This document shows, one piece after another, positions 6,440 to 12,887 of a stretch of 14,551 bases of DNA; the stretch's first letter is position 1; every line of letters starts with the position of its first letter. Both the position numbers and the translations under genes were made by a program. The notes below the pieces were generated by a model. The model searched no databases. It was not told the DNA's origin and worked only from the letters and a program-made list of their open reading frames with translations. This stretch comes from Burkholderiaceae bacterium (lineage in GTDB: Bacteria; Pseudomonadota; Gammaproteobacteria; Burkholderiales; Burkholderiaceae), in NCBI GenBank assembly GCA_947461335.1, contig CANHLB010000019.1, forward strand, positions 1 through 14,551, in the 5' to 3' direction.

Positions 6440-6628
6440 TTACTTCTTAGCTTCCATTGCCTCTTTTGTTGCAGTGATTTCTTTACGACGCTCTTTGCAT
6501 GCGCCAGCGATTTCCTGCAAGGCCTTACGAGCACGTGCTGCAGATGCCTTAATACCTTTTTCAATGAATTTTTCGTTTTCAGCTTTGTACGCTTCAAAAG
6601 CAGCCAACAATGTATCGTGTTGTGACAT
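6440..6628 (-). CDS. Small basic Hc1-like (histone H1-like) nucleoid protein, tentative
   Basis: This 62-residue, all-helical, highly charged product has no membrane segment or signal. The centre (GIKASAARARKALQEIAGACKERRKEI) alternates Ala with Arg/Lys. It resembles the N-terminal part of chlamydial Hc1-type histone-like proteins, but the Lys-rich C-terminal tail of longer members is missing. Binding to DNA is an inference from that likeness and its charge. I placed the start at the internal ATG 6628 (MSQHDTLL), because GGGAG lies five bases upstream of it; in the alternative start at 6640 that site would be coding. The gene has its own terminator (6386-6418) and stands alone. Confidence 0.7.
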   Translation of the reverse strand: MSQHDTLLAAFEAYKAENEKFIEKGIKASAARARKALQEIAGACKERRKEITATKEAMEAKK

Positions 6629-6633
6629 TTTGT

Positions 6634-6638
6634 CTCCC
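6634..6638 (-). promoter_or_regulatory. Shine-Dalgarno GGGAG choosing the start at 6628
   Basis: On the minus strand GGGAG (6638-6634) and the spacer ACAAA precede ATG 6628. This supports the shorter 62-residue product over a start four codons upstream at 6640. Confidence 0.7.
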
Positions 6639-6674
6639 ATTAATCAAATAAATATTCAAACCAACAACGAAGTC

Positions 6675-6680
6675 AGTATA
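6675..6680 (-). promoter_or_regulatory. Possible -10 element (TATACT) for the Hc1-like gene
   Basis: Minus-strand TATACT matches the consensus at five of six positions and implies a leader of about 40 bases with the GGGAG site inside. No clear -35 is seen at the right distance. Confidence 0.35.
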
Positions 6681-6751
6681 TCCCCATAAAAACTGTAAGA
6701 AATAGCCTTTTTCATCAGGGATAACGCCTAGACACGGTATTTGCGCCAACA

Positions 6752-6760
6752 TGTTTTAAT
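6752..6760 (+). promoter_or_regulatory. Possible extended -10 for the first Bug receptor gene
   Basis: TGTTTTAAT has the TG-n-hexamer layout of an extended -10 (hexamer TTTAAT at 6755-6760). No good -35 is present, which extended -10 promoters can tolerate. It lies 30 bases before the ATG at 6790, with GGAG at 6777-6780 between. Confidence 0.3.
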
Positions 6761-6789
6761 TACAGAAATCACTGGCGGAGACACCCAAA

Positions 6790-7764
6790 ATGTTCAGAAA
6801 TATCATATTAGTAGCGCTTTTAAGCGTTCTTTCCCTATCTGCAGGGGCTCAAACCACCTCCTGGCCCTCTCCCAATAAGCCGATTACCTTTATTAACCCC
6901 TTTCCCCCTGGCGGTGCTGTAGACGCTTTTGGGCGCCCCTTAGCTAAGCAGCTTTCTGCCCAACTCAATGACTCTATCGTAGTCGACAATCGCGGTGGTG
7001 CAGGAGGGACTCTTGGTGCTGCGGCTGCAGCAAAAATGGCGCCGGATGGATACACTTGGCTTCTTGGTGCAGTGCATCACTCGATTGCACCAAGTATGTA
7101 CACCAACCTTTCTTATGACATTACAAAAGATTTCGAACCAATTGCCATTATTGGTAGCGTTCCGCATGTCATCGTTGTCAATCCTACAAAATTTCCTAAA
7201 AATGATTTGAAATCCATCATGGAAGAAATCCGTAAGAACCCAGGTAAATATAACTATGCGTCCACTGGTAATGGCACCTCTCAACATTTGGCTGGTGAGT
7301 TATTCAAGATGCAAAACAAATTATTCATTACTCATATTCCTTACCGTGGCACTGGCCCAGCATTGCAAGACTTAGTTGCCGGGCAAGTAGATATGATGTT
7401 CGATACCTTAGCTGGTGCAGCACCTTTTATTAAAAGTGGTCAGCTGATTGCAGTTGCAGTAGCAAGCAACAAACGCAGCGAAGCCTTTCCAAATGTGCCA
7501 ACAGCACAAGAGCTGGGCATCAGTAACTTTGTAGTGTCAAGCTGGTACGCCATGTGGGCAATCAAAGGCACACCAAAAGAAATTGTCGACAAAATGAGTA
7601 ACGAGGTCCAGATCGCCCTAGTATCACCAGATATTAAGGAGCGCTGGGCATCTATGGGCGCGAGCGTTCCTAAAATGACCCGTCCTGAACTGGCCAACTA
7701 TATCAACCAAGAAATAAAACTCTGGAGTGAGGTCGTCAAGAAATCTGGTGCAAAATTAGACTGA
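6790..7764 (+). CDS. Tripartite tricarboxylate transporter substrate-binding protein (Bug/TctC family)
   Basis: This 324-residue periplasmic solute receptor probably binds a carboxylate or similar small organic acid. It has a Sec signal peptide with likely cleavage after AGA at residue 20. Family marks are the N-terminal block PITFINPFPPGGAVDAFGR, with the loop Asp45 that usually contacts the ligand, DNRGGAGGTLGA, YNYASTGNGTSQHLAGELF, and HIPYRGTGPALQDLVAGQVDMMFD. A GGAG nine bases before the ATG supports the start. No TctA or TctB membrane genes are near, so it is an orphan receptor, as is common in Burkholderiales. The rhodanese gene follows after 32 bases, probably in the same transcript. 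The ligand cannot be read from the sequence. Confidence 0.9.
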   Translation: MFRNIILVALLSVLSLSAGAQTTSWPSPNKPITFINPFPPGGAVDAFGRPLAKQLSAQLNDSIVVDNRGGAGGTLGAAAAAKMAPDGYTWLLGAVHHSIAPSMYTNLSYDITKDFEPIAIIGSVPHVIVVNPTKFPKNDLKSIMEEIRKNPGKYNYASTGNGTSQHLAGELFKMQNKLFITHIPYRGTGPALQDLVAGQVDMMFDTLAGAAPFIKSGQLIAVAVASNKRSEAFPNVPTAQELGISNFVVSSWYAMWAIKGTPKEIVDKMSNEVQIALVSPDIKERWASMGASVPKMTRPELANYINQEIKLWSEVVKKSGAKLD

Positions 7765-7796
7765 AATTAGATAAATTCACAATCAATAAAGATCCT

Positions 7797-9380
7797 ATGA
7801 GCCTTAAGAAAAAAAATTATGCCTTTGTACGTAACAAACTGCTCAATAAGGAAGAGATTGCCCTATTAGATGTTCGTGAGGAAGATCCGCATGCACAGGA
7901 GCACCCCTTGTTTGCCGCCAACCTTCCTCTCTCCCGAATTGAGATTGATGCTTATGGCAAACTCCCCAAGAAAAATGTTCCTATTGTCACCCTTGATGAT
8001 GGGGAAGGCTATGCAGAGTTAGCAGCACAGCGTCTCACTTCTTTGGGTTATACCGATGTCTCTATATTTGATGGTGGAGTACAGGCCTGGAAAGCGGCGG
8101 ATGGTGAATTGTTCCGCGACGTGAATGTACCCAGCAAGTCGTTTGGTGAACTCGTAGAGTCCAAACGACATACTCCCTCCCTATCAGCCCAAGAGGTCAA
8201 GCAGTTGCTCGATCAAAAAGAGGATGTGGTGGTGGTCGATGTACGACGGTTTGATGAGTACAACACGATGAGTATTCCAACGGGAATTAGCGTGCCAGGC
8301 GCAGAACTAGTGCTTCGGGTACCAGAACTTGCTCCTAATCCGAAAACCAAAATCATTGTGAACTGCGCCGGTAGAACACGCAGCATCATTGGCACGCAAT
8401 CTCTGATTAATGCAGGCATTCCGAATGAAGTGAATGCCTTGCGCAATGGCACCATTGGCTGGACTCTAGCTGGTCAAGAGCTAGATAAAGGCCAAAGTCG
8501 TAAGTTCAAAGAAGTAAGCGATTCCACAGCGGCTGAAGCGGCAAGTCGTGCGCGTAGCGTTGCTGATAGAGCAAATGTCAAACGAGCAACTCTTAATGAC
8601 GTTCATCAGTGGCAAACGCAATCTGAAAGAACAACGTATTTCTTTGACACTCGAACACCTGAAGAATATGAAGCTGGACATTTACCCGGGTTTCGTTCTG
8701 TGCCTGGAGGTCAACTGGTTCAAGAAACTGAAATGGTTGCGCCTGTGCGCGGCGCTCGAATCGTATTGGCTGACCCTAGCGGAGTAAGGGCAAGTATGCC
8801 CGCCTCTTGGCTGGCACAGATGGCTTGGGATGTATATGTTCTGGATGGGCTGCAGAGCTCAGATCTCAGCGAAAAAGGAGTCTGGAAAGCACCTTTACCT
8901 GCACTGCCTAAAGTTCAAACTGTAGATGCGCGGACAGTCTCTGATTGGCTCAAGACTGATAGCAATACGATTGCCATAGATTTCAGTACACATGCAAATT
9001 ACGTGAAGGGTCATATTCCTGGGAGTTGGTATGCACTTCGCTCACAACTTGCAGATGCGGTTAAGAAATTACCTCAAGTCGATCGCTATATCCTCACAAG
9101 CTCACCATCTGAATTAAGTATCTTTGCTGCTCAAGAATTTCAAGCCCTCACAGAAGCAGAGGTACTTGTTCTTGAAGGCGGGAATGATGCCTGGATCAAG
9201 TCAGGACTTGAATTGGAGAAAGGTGCAACACAGCTAGCATCTCCTCCCTTAGATCGTTATAAGCGCCCATATGAGGGCACTAATGTAGACCCCTCAGCCA
9301 TGCAGGCCTATTTAGATTGGGAGTTTGGCTTAGTTGAACAACTAGGCAAGGACGGAACGCATCACTTCTGGGTTCTCTAA
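7797..9380 (+). CDS. Multidomain rhodanese-like sulfurtransferase (four rhodanese domains, one active-site Cys)
   Basis: This 527-residue cytoplasmic protein has no signal peptide. I see four rhodanese-like units, at about 7-107, 127-227, 265-350 and 374-470. Only the second has an active loop, CAGRTRS starting at Cys190, and that is the only cysteine in the whole protein. The other loops read DDGEGY, DPSGVR and SSPSEL, so those units are probably structural or substrate-gating. The C-terminal tail (DRYKRPYEGT...LDWEFGLVEQLGKDGTHHFWVL) is distinctive. Predicted activity is sulfane-sulfur transfer through a Cys persulfide. From memory, Pseudomonas has a similar large rhodanese gene beside its thiol dioxygenase gene; here the dioxygenase lies about 5.5 kb upstream. 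There is no clear Shine-Dalgarno. It follows the Bug receptor by 32 bases. Confidence 0.88.
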   Translation: MSLKKKNYAFVRNKLLNKEEIALLDVREEDPHAQEHPLFAANLPLSRIEIDAYGKLPKKNVPIVTLDDGEGYAELAAQRLTSLGYTDVSIFDGGVQAWKAADGELFRDVNVPSKSFGELVESKRHTPSLSAQEVKQLLDQKEDVVVVDVRRFDEYNTMSIPTGISVPGAELVLRVPELAPNPKTKIIVNCAGRTRSIIGTQSLINAGIPNEVNALRNGTIGWTLAGQELDKGQSRKFKEVSDSTAAEAASRARSVADRANVKRATLNDVHQWQTQSERTTYFFDTRTPEEYEAGHLPGFRSVPGGQLVQETEMVAPVRGARIVLADPSGVRASMPASWLAQMAWDVYVLDGLQSSDLSEKGVWKAPLPALPKVQTVDARTVSDWLKTDSNTIAIDFSTHANYVKGHIPGSWYALRSQLADAVKKLPQVDRYILTSSPSELSIFAAQEFQALTEAEVLVLEGGNDAWIKSGLELEKGATQLASPPLDRYKRPYEGTNVDPSAMQAYLDWEFGLVEQLGKDGTHHFWVL

Positions 9381-9405
9381 TCCTTGCTAATTGGCATTAC
9401 AAAAT

Positions 9406-10455
9406 TTATGCAATCTTGTTGCGAATAATTCCAATGCCAGTGATTTCGGTTTCCATCATGTCGCCTGGTTTTAGAAACTCAGGCGGCTTTCTGCTAAAGC
9501 CCACCCCTGAAGGTGTCCCGGTCGCAATAATGTCGCCGGGAAGCAAGGTCAAGCTACGAGACAACTCAGCAATAATGACTGGGATCTTGAAATACATCTG
9601 CTTATAACTAGCATTTTGCTTTTCAACGCCATTGACTCGACAAATGATTCTCGTGTCCTGAAGATTTACTCCACCAGCAGTAACAATCCACGGACCCATT
9701 GGGCCATGACCATCTAAGCTCTTACCTTTAAACCATTGCCCGGAATGGCGCTTTTGCTGCACATCACGTGCAGTCGTGTCGTTATAAGCGGAGTAGCCAA
9801 AGACATAATCCATCGCATTCTCTTCGGAGATATTTTTCCCCTTCTTTCCAATTACTAGAGCTAACTCTGCCTCCCAATCAATTGCAGTGGAATAGCTAGC
9901 ATCATAAGGAATGGAGTCAAAAGGTCCATTCATAGTTTGAGTACCCTTAGTAAATAACACGGGTACCTTTGGATACTCTTTTACAGATTTATCCTCGCGG
10001 GTCTGCATGCCTTCTTCAAAATGATCTAAATAATTCCAGCCCACACAATAAATATTGCTTTGTGGTTTTGGAATGGGTGAGAGCAACACCACTTGATTCA
10101 CATTCATGAGATTAGAGCCACGGTTTTTAAAGATGCTTGCCAGCTCACTCAAACCTCTATTGCCTGAAGCTGCTAATGAAATCATTGAGGTGGGATCAAA
10201 AGATAGCTCAATTTTCTGACGTGCGGCCTCTGCAGGAATATCGATGATGAAGCCATCATTGGTAACCAGCCCCAAGCGAGATGTTGCGCCCATCTTGGGT
10301 AAATAATTCGCAATACGAAGACCGGCTTTACCAGTCATTGCTTGAATAATGATGGGTGGCTGGTCACCTGGGGCAGCCAGCGCACCTGAAATAAACATGC
10401 CACTCATGGCAGCAGATGCACCTAACTTTAAAGCGTCTCTCCGATTTGTATCCAC
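9406..10455 (-). CDS. Fumarylacetoacetate hydrolase-family protein with a Tat signal
   Basis: This 349-residue FAH-family enzyme probably hydrolyses or decarboxylates a beta-diketo or 2-oxo acid, with a divalent metal. The N-terminus NRRDALKLGASAAMSGMFIS is a twin-arginine signal, with likely cleavage near ALA at 26-28, so export of a folded metalloenzyme is predicted. The C-terminal FAH domain has YCVGWNYLDHFEEG (136-149), metal ligands E195 and E197 in DWEAELALVIG with D226 in YNDTTARDVQ, then KGKSLDGHGPMGPW and GDIIATGTPSGVG. The first ~125 residues form the usual N-terminal cap. The start is GTG 10455, fixed by AGGGAG five bases upstream and by the signal. It converges with the rhodanese gene (25-base gap) and diverges from a lipoprotein gene. 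Substrate unknown. Confidence 0.88.
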   Translation of the reverse strand: MDTNRRDALKLGASAAMSGMFISGALAAPGDQPPIIIQAMTGKAGLRIANYLPKMGATSRLGLVTNDGFIIDIPAEAARQKIELSFDPTSMISLAASGNRGLSELASIFKNRGSNLMNVNQVVLLSPIPKPQSNIYCVGWNYLDHFEEGMQTREDKSVKEYPKVPVLFTKGTQTMNGPFDSIPYDASYSTAIDWEAELALVIGKKGKNISEENAMDYVFGYSAYNDTTARDVQQKRHSGQWFKGKSLDGHGPMGPWIVTAGGVNLQDTRIICRVNGVEKQNASYKQMYFKIPVIIAELSRSLTLLPGDIIATGTPSGVGFSRKPPEFLKPGDMMETEITGIGIIRNKIA

Positions 10456-10460
10456 AAAAT

Positions 10461-10466
10461 CTCCCT
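10461..10466 (-). promoter_or_regulatory. Shine-Dalgarno AGGGAG fixing a GTG start
   Basis: On the minus strand AGGGAG and the spacer ATTTT precede GTG 10455. The downstream twin-arginine signal begins at once, so the GTG is the real start. Confidence 0.7.
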
Positions 10467-10568
10467 TAGTAATTTTTTATATCTATTTTTAGGTCTTGTT
10501 TAATCAAACAATCCGCCATAAATAGTAATACTAAATTCAAAACATAGGCAGAATAGTCAAATTTTAGC

Positions 10569-10574
10569 TATGCT
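10569..10574 (+). promoter_or_regulatory. -10-like TATGCT six bases before ATG 10581 (leaderless geometry)
   Basis: TATGCT, then AGCCTC, then ATG 10581. No Shine-Dalgarno is present and no -35 is evident. The rest of the 125-base divergent gap (10456-10580) is AT-rich, and I see no other element in it. Confidence 0.35.
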
Positions 10575-10580
10575 AGCCTC

Positions 10581-10898
10581 ATGAGCCAACGCCCTTTTAT
10601 CCTCCCCATTCATTTATTGAGCATGGTGATTGCCTTAATAGCTCTAACTGGCTGTGAACGCGATACCTATAGCACATGGAACTGCAGCTCTTCATCTGAA
10701 ACAAAGATAACAATGGTTCTGAAAAAAGCCCAAATGGCTTTTCGGGATCTCAAGCTAGATTACTGCGGCAGCCTTGGCAATCAAAGCTTCTTTGACCAGC
10801 AATGCCCTGCTCAAATTCAGAAATCAAGTCATGTGTTTACACCTTCAACAGGTTTAATGATTGGGAATAGTCAGGAGTATCAGTGCAAGGAACTCTAG
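10581..10898 (+). CDS. Small Cys-rich putative lipoprotein, unknown function
   Basis: I do not recognise a family. The 105-residue product has a lipoprotein signal: a hydrophobic stretch (12-22) and a lipobox-like LTGC with Cys25. The residue after the Cys is Glu, so the inner-membrane-retention Asp is absent and outer-membrane sorting is possible. The mature part has four further cysteines (C35, C62, C75, C102), enough for two disulfides, and only one Trp. It ends four bases before the TIGR02450 gene, so the two are cotranscribed. The start ATG has no Shine-Dalgarno but sits six bases after TATGCT. A basic, somewhat unusual N-region (SQRPFILPIH) precedes the hydrophobic core. Confidence 0.75.
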   Translation: MSQRPFILPIHLLSMVIALIALTGCERDTYSTWNCSSSSETKITMVLKKAQMAFRDLKLDYCGSLGNQSFFDQQCPAQIQKSSHVFTPSTGLMIGNSQEYQCKEL

Positions 10899-10902
10899 AG
10901 TC

Positions 10903-11124
10903 ATGAACCCACTTAGTCCAAAAAAACTATTGCTCAGTAAGTGGACTGCAGTCGCCCCAATCGCTAAACAAAAGCACTTTTTAGTAAGCAAAGTGATTCT
11001 TCCAGAACCCCCTAGCGAAAAAATTGAATTTGTTGAGATTGAGGCGGTACTCACAAAAAAGATTTCGCTCATTGCTTGGCGAGATCTCATGAATAGTGAG
11101 CTCTGGATACAGGGCTGGAAATAA
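10903..11124 (+). CDS. TIGR02450-family Trp-rich conserved protein
   Basis: This 73-residue conserved protein has no known function. The N-terminus MNPLSPKKLLLSKWTAVAP with KHFLVSKV just after it is the family signature. The C-terminus (IAWRDLMNSELWIQGWK) brings in three more Trp, and there is a run of acidic residues in the middle. I start it at ATG 10903, not at an upstream in-frame ATG at 10861 that lies inside the lipoprotein gene, because conservation in the family begins at NP..PKKLLLSKWTA. AAGGA at 10887-10891 is a somewhat distant Shine-Dalgarno (11-base spacer). A hairpin terminator follows at once. Confidence 0.85.
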   Translation: MNPLSPKKLLLSKWTAVAPIAKQKHFLVSKVILPEPPSEKIEFVEIEAVLTKKISLIAWRDLMNSELWIQGWK

Positions 11125-11153
11125 AAAACCGCCCCAATATTTGAGGCGGCTTT
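11123..11153. terminator. Hairpin terminator between convergent genes
   Basis: CCGCC (11129-11133) pairs with GGCGG (11145-11149), and after one mismatch CAA (11135-11137) pairs with TTG (11141-11143) around a TAT loop. On the minus strand six T follow (11128-11123), so it is a good terminator for the phasin gene. On the plus strand only CTTT follows. It overlaps the stop codon of the TIGR02450 gene. Confidence 0.75.
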
Positions 11154-11181
11154 AGGTATGACTTAGATTTAGACAGTTATC

Positions 11182-11703
11182 TTAATCAGATTTTTTCTTG
11201 GAAGATTTACTAACCAAGTCATCAATATTCTTTTCAGCAGCACTCGCAACGTCGTTAACGATACGGCGTCCCTCCTTGAACATATTCTGACCGGTAGTTG
11301 ACATTTCATGCACCACTTTAGATAACTTGTCTGCATGCGCAGGCATTTTATTTTCAGCTTCTTCAAGCCAAGTCACTAATGAAGAGCGCACTTTTTCAAG
11401 ATGCTTTTCCGTTTCATCAGCAGCAGTTTCACTCAGGTCTTTCAAAACAGACTTGACCTTCTTCTGATAAACAGTCGCACGTTTAGCTGCCTCTTTAGCA
11501 GCATCTTGTTGTAAATCCTTGAGCTTGGCCAAGTCATTTTTAGCTGCAGACTTTGCGCTATCTAGGGCATTCTTCATGCCCCACTCCATCTCTTCCATAT
11601 GATGCTCACTCAATTTCTTAGCGGCTTCTAATAACGTATGGGAATAGTCAAAAAGCTCTTTAGCCTTTTCTCTTTGCCATTTCTGTAATTCTTTTGCATC
11701 CAT
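11182..11703 (-). CDS. Phasin-like protein (polyhydroxyalkanoate granule-associated)
   Basis: This 173-residue, almost wholly helical protein has amphipathic Ala/Lys/Glu-rich segments, no signal, and a Lys/Ser-rich end (VSKSSKKKSD). The N-terminal part (QKWQREKAKELFDYSHTLL...AAKKLSEHHMEEMEWGM) and the long coiled helices fit the phasin family, which coats PHA granules and limits their size. It lacks the most common FNKLV-type N-terminus of PhaP, so this is family-level and some doubt remains; another helical surface or stress protein is possible. TAGGAG, seven bases upstream, fixes the ATG at 11703. A good promoter lies at 11752-11779 and a terminator at 11123-11153, so it is a single-gene unit. 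No other PHA gene is in the window. Confidence 0.72.
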   Translation of the reverse strand: MDAKELQKWQREKAKELFDYSHTLLEAAKKLSEHHMEEMEWGMKNALDSAKSAAKNDLAKLKDLQQDAAKEAAKRATVYQKKVKSVLKDLSETAADETEKHLEKVRSSLVTWLEEAENKMPAHADKLSKVVHEMSTTGQNMFKEGRRIVNDVASAAEKNIDDLVSKSSKKKSD

Positions 11704-11751
11704 TTTTTAGCTCCTATCAATAAGGGGGTCCATGAAAACTCTCAGTTCAAC

Positions 11752-11779
11752 TCTATACCGAAATTAGCAAAACTGCCAA
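11752..11779 (-). promoter_or_regulatory. Sigma-70 promoter for the phasin-like gene
   Basis: On the minus strand TTGGCA (11779-11774), a 16-base spacer and TATAGA (11757-11752). The -35 matches at five of six positions and the -10 at four. The leader would be about 40 bases with TAGGAG near its end. It is the best promoter in the window. Confidence 0.6.
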
Positions 11780-11846
11780 TCCCCCCAATTTAAGACATGA
11801 ATATGACAGGAGGGCCAAAACCTGAATAACTGAGTTATTAGCTAGG

Positions 11847-12821
11847 TTAATCTAGCTTTGCACCAGCTTGTTTCACTACTTTTGCCCAGCGGGGCATTTC
11901 TGCTGCAAGAAATTTACTAAACTGATCTGCATTGAGATAGGCTGGGTCTGCACCCTGGTCAATCATCTTCTTTTGGATATCAGGAGATTCGAGAGTCTCT
12001 TTAAATGCCTGGCTTAATTTGTTAGTTACTTCTAGGGATGTTCCTTTGGGGGCCAAAATTCCATAAAAACCAACAACCTCTAAATTCGCCACGCCAGTTT
12101 CAATCACCGTGGGTACATTAGGTAAAGCAGGATTGCGTTTTGCACTAGTGACTGCCAAGGCTTTGACTTTACCCTGCTTTGCATAATTGGCAGCCTGCGG
12201 AACAGACTCTGCCATGAACTGCACATGCCCTGCAATCAAATCTGTAAATGCGGGAGCACTGCCCTTAAAAGGAATGTGGACTATAAATATACCAGTCTCA
12301 CTTTTGAGCATTTCAGGAACTAAATGAGAGATGCCACCATTGCCAGCAGAACCGTAATTCAGCTTTCCCGGGTTTGCCTTTGCATATTCAACAAATTCTT
12401 TTAAGGAGTTTGCAGAAACGTCCTTATTAATAATCAGCGCTAAAGGCTGCTGCGCAGTTCGAGCAATAGGCTGAAAGTCTTTCAATGTGTCATACGGTGC
12501 TTTGGCATAAATCGCTGGATTAATCACCATGGTTCCCGTATTTGCCAGCAAGAGAGTGTAACCATCGGCTGGTGACTGCGCAACAAATTGCGCCCCTACC
12601 GCTCCACCTGCTCCAGCTTTGTAATCTACGATGACTGTTTGACCCAAAGACAACTGGAGTTTTTCAATCAACAGTCGAATATGTGCATCAAGAGGTCCAC
12701 CTGCTGGAAACCCAATAATAATTTTGATTGGCTTATCAGGAAAAGCTGCATAAGCATGCAAAGATAGCATCAGCATGCTAGCTAGTAGCAATGTCCTGAT
12801 AATTCGTATGGGCTTAAGCAT
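11847..12821 (-). CDS. Second Bug/TctC-family solute receptor
   Basis: This 324-residue periplasmic receptor is the same length as the one at 6790 but clearly diverged. It has a Sec signal with likely cleavage after AYA at residue 25, then PIKIIIGFPAGGPLDAHIR with the ligand-loop Asp45, VDYKAGAGGAVGAQFVA, YGSAGNGGISHLVPEM and HIPFKGSAPAFTDLIAGHVQFM. No TctA/TctB genes are near. It diverges from the TerC gene across only 66 bases. The ATG lacks a Shine-Dalgarno (TTTTA precedes it); TGTAAT lies four bases upstream, slightly too close for a leaderless start. Two short AT-rich hairpins lie around and beyond its stop codon (11825-11856), with no T-run. The ligand is unknown. Confidence 0.9.
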   Translation of the reverse strand: MLKPIRIIRTLLLASMLMLSLHAYAAFPDKPIKIIIGFPAGGPLDAHIRLLIEKLQLSLGQTVIVDYKAGAGGAVGAQFVAQSPADGYTLLLANTGTMVINPAIYAKAPYDTLKDFQPIARTAQQPLALIINKDVSANSLKEFVEYAKANPGKLNYGSAGNGGISHLVPEMLKSETGIFIVHIPFKGSAPAFTDLIAGHVQFMAESVPQAANYAKQGKVKALAVTSAKRNPALPNVPTVIETGVANLEVVGFYGILAPKGTSLEVTNKLSQAFKETLESPDIQKKMIDQGADPAYLNADQFSKFLAAEMPRWAKVVKQAGAKLD

Positions 12822-12855
12822 TAAAATTACACATTCAATTTACTTAGTTACACTT

Positions 12856-12875
12856 TACTCTAAACCTACTCTAAA
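12856..12875. repeat. Tandem 9-base repeat in the divergent promoter region
   Basis: TACTCTAAA occurs at 12856-12864 and again at 12867-12875, a period of 11 bases and about one helical turn. It lies in the 66-base gap between the divergent Bug receptor and TerC genes. This is the layout of a two-site operator, but no regulator is in view. Confidence 0.5.
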
Positions 12876-12887
12876 AAAATAGAAAAC

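Noticed and set aside
6940..7287. 115-codon minus-strand frame inside the Bug receptor gene
   Set aside because: It is the antisense of a strongly conserved receptor gene, and its Cys/Arg-rich content is typical of shadow frames.
7797..9380. The rhodanese protein as a tRNA 2-selenouridine synthase (SelU/MnmH) partner of selD
   Set aside because: SelU has one rhodanese domain followed by a P-loop kinase-like domain. This protein has four rhodanese-like units and no Walker A motif.
11825..11856. Terminator after the second Bug receptor gene
   Set aside because: Two short AT-rich hairpins (AATAAC/GTTATT and GCTAG/CTAGC) exist, but neither has a T-run, and one overlaps the stop codon.
12822..12887. 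yybP-ykoY Mn riboswitch upstream of the TerC gene
   Set aside because: The whole divergent gap is 66 bases, too short for the riboswitch plus a promoter, and no matching conserved stems are seen.
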